Shown: piece after piece, positions 5,319 through 9,665 of the stretch
Position numbering within the stretch: the stretch's first letter is position 1
Layout of the letters: every line of letters begins with the position of its first letter
Assembly (NCBI GenBank): GCA_031257955.1
Contig: JAIRNQ010000226.1
Location: forward strand, 1-9,665
Direction of reading: 5' to 3'
DNA length: 9,665 nucleotides
Origin: Deltaproteobacteria bacterium
GTDB taxonomy: Bacteria > Desulfobacterota > Desulfarculia > Adiutricales > Adiutricaceae
Made by a program: the position numbers and the translations under genes
Notes under the pieces: generated by a model
Databases searched by the model: none
Told to the model about the DNA's origin: nothing
The model's input: only the letters and a program-made list of their open reading frames with translations

Positions 5319-7053
5319 AGGCCCCGTCCGGGGCGGCAGCGGCCTCGCCGTTTTTGGGAGTCTCTTGGCGGCCGCGCTGCTTAAAGGAGCGTCGGCCCGG
5401 ACTTTTTTTCGGTTCGGTCGAGCGGGGGCTGGTCCGTGGGGCCTCGGCCGCGCCGGCGTGGCTGTGGCTTGAACTGGAACCGCCGTTGGTACCCGAGACA
5501 TATTCGGCGCTTTCGCTGAGGGTGTCTTCATAGTCGTAGAGACCGGAGACGTGGCCGGGCTTAAGGGGTTCGGCTTCGGCCACCTTGCGGCTGGATTCGA
5601 GCTCGAACTGGCCCGGCGGAATGGTCGGGTCTCCGGAGATGATGATCCGGGCCCCGTAACGCTCCTCCAGGTTGGCCAGATCGTGGCGTTTGTGGTTTTG
5701 CAGGTAATTGGCCGAGTCGGGGTCGAGCTTGGCCCTAATTTCGCCCAAGCCGCCTTTACTGATTAAATGGGTAACTTGGCGTATTAGAGCCAGCGAGGAG
5801 CTCTCCGAGGTCTTCACTTGGCCGCGGCCCTGACAGTGCGGGCAGGGGACGTAGCTGCCGGTCTCGATGGAGGGGCGCAGTTTTTGGCGGGTCATCTCCA
5901 GGAGGCCAAACTTGGATATGTAGCCGAAGTCCCTCTTGGCTTTGTCCAGCTTGGAGGCATCACGGATGCGCCGCTCGACCTCCCGACGGTGGTGATCGTC
6001 GCGCATGTCGATGAAATCTACCACAACCAAGCCGCCCAGGTCCCGGAGCCGGAGCTGGCGGGCCACCTCGTCGGCGGCTTCCAGGTTGGTGGAAAAGGCC
6101 GTGTCCTCGAGGTTGCCTTCCTTGGTGCCCTTGCCGGAGTTGACGTCTATGGCCACCAGGGCCTCGGTCGGGGTGATGACGATGGAGCCGCCGCCTTTGA
6201 GTTTGACGCTGTTGTGGTAGATGGTGGCCAGCTGCTCTTCCAGCTGATGGCGGGCGAAGATGGGCCTCTTTTCCTTATGCAGCCTGACGATCTTGCCGTG
6301 GCCCGGGGCGATGTTTTTGATGTAGTCGACGACCTTGCGGAAGGTGGGGGGATCGTCGACCAAAATTTCCTTGACCTCGCTGGTGTAATGGTCCCGAAGG
6401 ATCTTGATGGCCAAGTCCTGCTCTCGGTAAATGAGGCTGGGGGCCGAAGCCTCTTGGGCCCGATGGCGAATGTCCTCCCAGAGGTTATGAACTTGAAAGA
6501 GATCCTCGGCCAGCTCTTTCTGGGTGCGATCCTCGGCCACGGTCCGGACTATATAGCCCAGGCCCGGAGGCACGGGCAGCTCCTCGGAGATGGCCCTCAG
6601 GCGGGCCCTTTCGCGGTCGTTTTCGATCTTGCGGCTCACGCCCACGTGTTCCCGGCCCGGGGTCAGCACCACGAAACGGCCGGCCAGCGAGATGTAGGTG
6701 GTCAGGGCCGCCCCCTTGATCAGCGTGGGTTCCTTCAGGACCTGGACCAATAGCTGCTGGCCTTTTCTCAGGCAGCGCCTGACATCGGCGTCTTGAACGG
6801 TGGCGTCGGGATCCAAATAATATTCGGGGTGAATGTCGCATAGTTGCAAGAAACCGTTGCGATCGTTTCCGTAGTTGACGAATACCGCTTGCAGGCTTGG
6901 CTCGATGTTTTGGATGGTCGCCTTGTAAATGTTCGAAAGGCTCATTTGTTTGGTGTTGGATTCGGTGTAGTATTCTTGCAGCCGACCCTCGCCGTCTAGC
7001 ATGGCCACGCGGCACTCCTCGGGGTCGGCCGCGTTGATAATGATTTTCTCCAC
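5311..7053 (-). CDS. rng: Ribonuclease E/G family endoribonuclease
   Basis: A 580-aa cytoplasmic endonuclease that cuts single-stranded AU-rich RNA in mRNA decay and rRNA processing. Residues ~36-125 are the S1 RNA-binding domain (SNIYKATIQNIEPSLQAVFVNYG). AIDVNSGKGT holds D303, and VVVDFIDM holds D346; these are the Mg-binding catalytic Asp. CPHCQGRG has C404 and C407, the zinc link for dimerisation. All four numbers equal those of E. coli RNase E, so the catalytic half is collinear with it. The small domain ends near 485, followed by a ~95-residue tail rich in Ser, Gly, Lys, Arg and Ala, probably disordered. The length lies between RNase G (~489) and RNase E (~1061), so rng or rne is undecided. 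The start is GTG at 7053 with GAGGAG five bases upstream. The tail overlaps the lipoprotein start. Confidence 0.96.
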   Translation of the reverse strand: MEKIIINAADPEECRVAMLDGEGRLQEYYTESNTKQMSLSNIYKATIQNIEPSLQAVFVNYGNDRNGFLQLCDIHPEYYLDPDATVQDADVRRCLRKGQQLLVQVLKEPTLIKGAALTTYISLAGRFVVLTPGREHVGVSRKIENDRERARLRAISEELPVPPGLGYIVRTVAEDRTQKELAEDLFQVHNLWEDIRHRAQEASAPSLIYREQDLAIKILRDHYTSEVKEILVDDPPTFRKVVDYIKNIAPGHGKIVRLHKEKRPIFARHQLEEQLATIYHNSVKLKGGGSIVITPTEALVAIDVNSGKGTKEGNLEDTAFSTNLEAADEVARQLRLRDLGGLVVVDFIDMRDDHHRREVERRIRDASKLDKAKRDFGYISKFGLLEMTRQKLRPSIETGSYVPCPHCQGRGQVKTSESSSLALIRQVTHLISKGGLGEIRAKLDPDSANYLQNHKRHDLANLEERYGARIIISGDPTIPPGQFELESSRKVAEAEPLKPGHVSGLYDYEDTLSESAEYVSGTNGGSSSSHSHAGAAEAPRTSPRSTEPKKSPGRRSFKQRGRQETPKNGEAAAAPDGAFA

Positions 7054-7058
7054 TTGCG

Positions 7059-7064
7059 CTCCTC
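7059..7064 (-). promoter_or_regulatory. Shine-Dalgarno of the RNase E/G gene
   Basis: GAGGAG on the minus strand lies five bases before the GTG start at 7053, supporting that non-ATG start. Confidence 0.7.
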
Positions 7065-7090
7065 GCGTTTCGTTTGATTTGTCAGAAGCG

Positions 7091-7201
7091 GGCCGGAACC
7101 GCTTTGGCCGTTTGGCCTTTGGGCCCAGCGGCCTTTGGCCGTTTTGGCCCAGTGGCCGCCTTGGCCGCTTGGCCTCTAACGTCTTAGGCCAAAAAAAGGC
7201 C
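7091..7201. repeat. GGCC array with ~8-bp period upstream of the RNase gene
   Basis: Twelve GGCC tetramers start at 7091, 7106, 7114, 7122, 7130, 7137, 7146, 7154, 7163, 7171, 7187 and 7198. Most steps are 7-9 bp and two are 15-16, i.e. two steps. Many read TTGGCC. The array fills much of the 191-bp gap between the activase stop and the RNase start. Since GGCC is self-complementary, a transcript could fold in many alternative ways. The last two form GGCC-A7-GGCC. Confidence 0.75.
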
Positions 7202-7227
7202 GTCCGACTTTAGCGATGGCCAAAGCC

Positions 7228-7253
7228 AAAAAACAAAAGCCCGGTCAGCTTCT
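7228..7253 (-). terminator. Intrinsic-type terminator overlapping the activase stop
   Basis: On the minus strand AGAAGC (7253-7248) pairs with GCTTTT (7240-7235), six pairs including one G-T, around the loop TGACCGG. The 3' arm runs into G and six T (7233-7228). The stop codon (7247-7245) lies in the loop. The stem is short, so termination may be partial. Confidence 0.45.
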
Positions 7254-9665
7254 AGGATTGTTAAAGTTGTTTACCTGGTACATAAAGGCTTCCAGGCGGG
7301 CCTGGGTATTGGTTTGGCTCTGGCCGTCGTAGGCCAAGCTAATGGCCGGCATACCCGCGGCCTCGTCGCGCAGATGGCCGGTGAGGGCGCCTACGACCAT
7401 GCCCGGCATACAAGTAAAGGGCATGATGTTGACCAAACCTCTGGCTCCGCGCTCGTAAAATTCCAGCCCTTTGCCAAGGGAAAGGATGGCTTCCCCTTGG
7501 AAAGAGCGATGCAGAAAACGTTCCCCCAAAGACACGGTTGAGTCTATGGGTGGTTCTTTGGTCCCGTGGGGGAAAAATCCTTTCCAGCTTTTGGCTACTT
7601 TGTTCAGTTCGTGATTTTGGACGAGCCCTGTCAGGATCGAGGCCAGGCGCTTGCGCCACTCTCCCTGGCGTCCGGCCCGCATCGAGTTGACGTGGCCCAC
7701 GTAAAAGATCCACTCGGTAAAGGGCGGCATTTCGATCTCCGCTCCCAGCGCCTCCAGGCGTCTGATGACGTCCTCGTTGGCGAAGCGGTTGTGGCGGACG
7801 TAGATCTCGCCCACCAACCCCACCCTGGGTTTGCCGTTGAGGTCTTTGGCGCGGATGGCCTCAAACCTTTCCCTGGCCTGGGCCTGGAAATGTCCCATGG
7901 CTTTGAAATCGTCGTTTTCTATGAGGCTCACCAGTTCCGAGAGCGATTCCCGGTAGGCCAGATCGGCCGCTCCGGGCGTAACCTCCCTGGGTCTGGCGTG
8001 AAATAAGGCCTTTTGTAAGATGTCAACCGTGGAAAGGGCCCGCCATAAAGCCTTGGAGAGGTTGGCTCCGCTTTTGGTGGAGCCGGCCTGGTTTAAGGCT
8101 TCGTACATGCCCCCAGTTTGGTCTATGGAAAGGACTTCCAGGTTGTCAAAACCCAATCTCCGCATTATTAGGCTGATATAGCGGCTGTACTGGCCAAAGC
8201 GGCAGGGGCCGTTGGAGCTGGGCATGAAGAGGACCGACTTGGTCGGGTCAAAGCCCGGCCTTTGGGTCAGCTTGATGAAATCGCCCACGCACAGAATGAG
8301 CGGGTAGCATTCCTTGCCCGAGGTCTGGGCCCGTCCCAACTCGATGGTGGTTTGGTCGGACTCGGGCAAGGCCTCGGCGGCGATGCCGGCGGCCCGGAAG
8401 GCGGCGGCCATGGTTTGGGTATGGTCGCACATGGGCGGGATATAGACGGTTTGGCCGGGTTTGGGGCCCCGGATGCATTTAATGGGTCTCAAGGGCCTGA
8501 AATTTAGGCTCTTTTGGGGGTGGGCCTCGTCGCGGGCCTTTCTGGCCGCCAAGGAATCCAGGAAAGCCTCCAGGCGGGTGACCGCCCCGACGTCGGAGGA
8601 GTGCTCGTCGATCTCGATTTCCAAAAAGGGTTTGCGGCCCATGATATGCTTAAAAAAGTGAAGGATGAAAGAATCCGGACCGCAGCCGAAGTTGGAGATG
8701 TATAGGCCCTCGAGGCGCTCGTCGCCGGCGATGGCCGTGGCCACGGCGGTGATCTTTTGGCCGTATCGCCAGTAGTGGGAAAGCGGTTCGTCGTGTTTGA
8801 TATCCAGGGGCAGAAAATCCATGGGCAAGCCCAGTATGCCCAAATCCCGGAGCTTTTGGTTGAGCCTAAGGTTTAGGCCCGGATCAAAACCGTTGTAGGG
8901 CCTGGCCACGACTACCATGGCCATGTCCTTGGGCTTTAGGTTGGAGAGGACCTCCTGTCCCTTTTCCCTAAGCTTGGCTTGGAAGGTCTTCTGGGCTTCC
9001 AAGCCCAACTCGGACGCCCTTTTGACCTCGGCGGCGGGGATGCCGATCTTGGCCGTTAGATCGACAAGGGATCGGTGGAGGGGCTTGGGTCCCTCGCCGA
9101 AGAAAACCGGTCCGGTCAATAGTAGCGGTTTTTTGATGTCCAGGGCCGAGGGGGCCGTGTAGGCCAGCGTTTGGGCATAGGGGCAGGCGGCGTTGTCCGG
9201 GGCGCCGGACTGCTGGGAGGCCGGCATGTTAACCAGTGACGGAAGGAAGATGTGATCTACGCTCAGGCTAAGCAGTTCTTGGACGTGTCCGTGGGCGGCC
9301 TTGATGGGAAAGCAAAAATCCGATTCGGTTCGCTCGCAGCCGCTGTGGATAATGGATTTGTTGGTTTCCGATGACCAAACCGGGTCGTAACCCAAGGCCC
9401 CCCAAAAGACCGACCAGAAGGGGCCCAGCTCGGCAAAGAACATGCTCCGGATAAGGCCCATGCGGCCCCGGACGGGCCTTTGGTGATCGTTTAGGACGTG
9501 GGCCAGCTCGGGCGGGGAGAAGCAGGCCTCGGAGCGGAAGCGGAAGAGATCCGGAAGGGGGGAGTCGGTTTTTTTCAGGCCCGAATCCTCGTCGTAACGG
9601 TCGCAGCGGGAACCGTAATAGAAGGGCCGACCGCCCATGACCGTGACCTTGCGGATCTCGCAATG
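7245..9665 (-). CDS. 2-hydroxyacyl-CoA dehydratase activase-type iron-sulfur protein (C-terminal part, cut by window edge)
   Basis: 806 codons are open from the right edge to TGA at 7245; the start lies outside. An internal ATG at 9638 is only the first Met in the window and is not the likely start. The visible part matches the C-terminal half of large (~1400 aa) CoA-substrate-specific enzyme activases with DUF2229. Their N-terminal ASKHA/BcrAD-type ATPase domains would lie beyond the edge. These are homologous to activators that drive ATP-dependent electron transfer to dehydratases such as 2-hydroxyglutaryl-CoA dehydratase. Numbered from 9638, conserved Cys include CFPIKAAHGH (109), ACPYAQTL (152), NFGCGPDSF (319), PPMCDHTQ (404), KECYPLILC (444), GPCRFGQYSRY (479) and FTCMPGMVVGALTGHLRD (743), candidate iron-sulfur ligands. 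MGGRPFYYGSRCDRYDED is the typical linker. No dehydratase subunit genes are visible, so the partner is unknown. It suggests anaerobic metabolism. Confidence 0.9.
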   Translation of the reverse strand, partial: HCEIRKVTVMGGRPFYYGSRCDRYDEDSGLKKTDSPLPDLFRFRSEACFSPPELAHVLNDHQRPVRGRMGLIRSMFFAELGPFWSVFWGALGYDPVWSSETNKSIIHSGCERTESDFCFPIKAAHGHVQELLSLSVDHIFLPSLVNMPASQQSGAPDNAACPYAQTLAYTAPSALDIKKPLLLTGPVFFGEGPKPLHRSLVDLTAKIGIPAAEVKRASELGLEAQKTFQAKLREKGQEVLSNLKPKDMAMVVVARPYNGFDPGLNLRLNQKLRDLGILGLPMDFLPLDIKHDEPLSHYWRYGQKITAVATAIAGDERLEGLYISNFGCGPDSFILHFFKHIMGRKPFLEIEIDEHSSDVGAVTRLEAFLDSLAARKARDEAHPQKSLNFRPLRPIKCIRGPKPGQTVYIPPMCDHTQTMAAAFRAAGIAAEALPESDQTTIELGRAQTSGKECYPLILCVGDFIKLTQRPGFDPTKSVLFMPSSNGPCRFGQYSRYISLIMRRLGFDNLEVLSIDQTGGMYEALNQAGSTKSGANLSKALWRALSTVDILQKALFHARPREVTPGAADLAYRESLSELVSLIENDDFKAMGHFQAQARERFEAIRAKDLNGKPRVGLVGEIYVRHNRFANEDVIRRLEALGAEIEMPPFTEWIFYVGHVNSMRAGRQGEWRKRLASILTGLVQNHELNKVAKSWKGFFPHGTKEPPIDSTVSLGERFLHRSFQGEAILSLGKGLEFYERGARGLVNIMPFTCMPGMVVGALTGHLRDEAAGMPAISLAYDGQSQTNTQARLEAFMYQVNNFNNPRS

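Noticed and set aside
5818..6753. 311-codon + strand open frame
   Set aside because: Antisense shadow of the RNase E/G catalytic region in GC-rich DNA, where long spurious frames are common.

Overview
The window is 9.7 kb of mostly GC-rich bacterial DNA. Its gene content suggests an anaerobic, possibly deltaproteobacterial (Desulfobacterota-like) organism: a very large 2-hydroxyacyl-CoA dehydratase activase-type protein, an RNase E/G, and an ACT-domain homoserine dehydrogenase. This placement rests on gene content only. I see no tRNA, rRNA, CRISPR array, transposase or integrase.

Layout. Positions 1-1197 (+) hold an open frame that enters from the left edge. Its first ~185 bases are GC-rich tandem repeats coding an Ala/Pro/Gly/Ser-rich stretch. 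It then changes abruptly to very AT-rich DNA coding one membrane helix and two peptidoglycan-binding-like modules. Composition returns to GC-rich at the stop codon. Positions 1198-1464 carry palindromic GC-rich repeats. A small unknown + strand gene (1465-1683) follows, with a good ribosome binding site and an intrinsic terminator at 1806-1844.

From 1901 to the right edge every gene is on the minus strand. In transcription order (right to left) they are: the C-terminal ~800 residues of an activase/DUF2229-type iron-sulfur protein (cut by the right edge), an RNase E/G (GTG start), a small lipoprotein whose likely start overlaps the RNase stop, an alpha/beta-hydrolase-like protein (DUF6051-like), and homoserine dehydrogenase (hom). 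RNase, lipoprotein and hydrolase are closely packed and may be co-transcribed. hom is set apart by a 225-bp spacer with a 13-bp tandem repeat and hairpins. The activase and RNase are separated by 191 bp with a terminator-like hairpin and a GGCC array of ~8-bp period.

The conserved genes are mostly housekeeping and need not share a pathway. The unusual parts are the compositionally chimeric repeat/membrane/peptidoglycan-binding frame at the left edge, the small unknown gene beside it, and intergenic spacers filled with short palindromic or tandem repeats. I see no convincing complete new multi-gene system.
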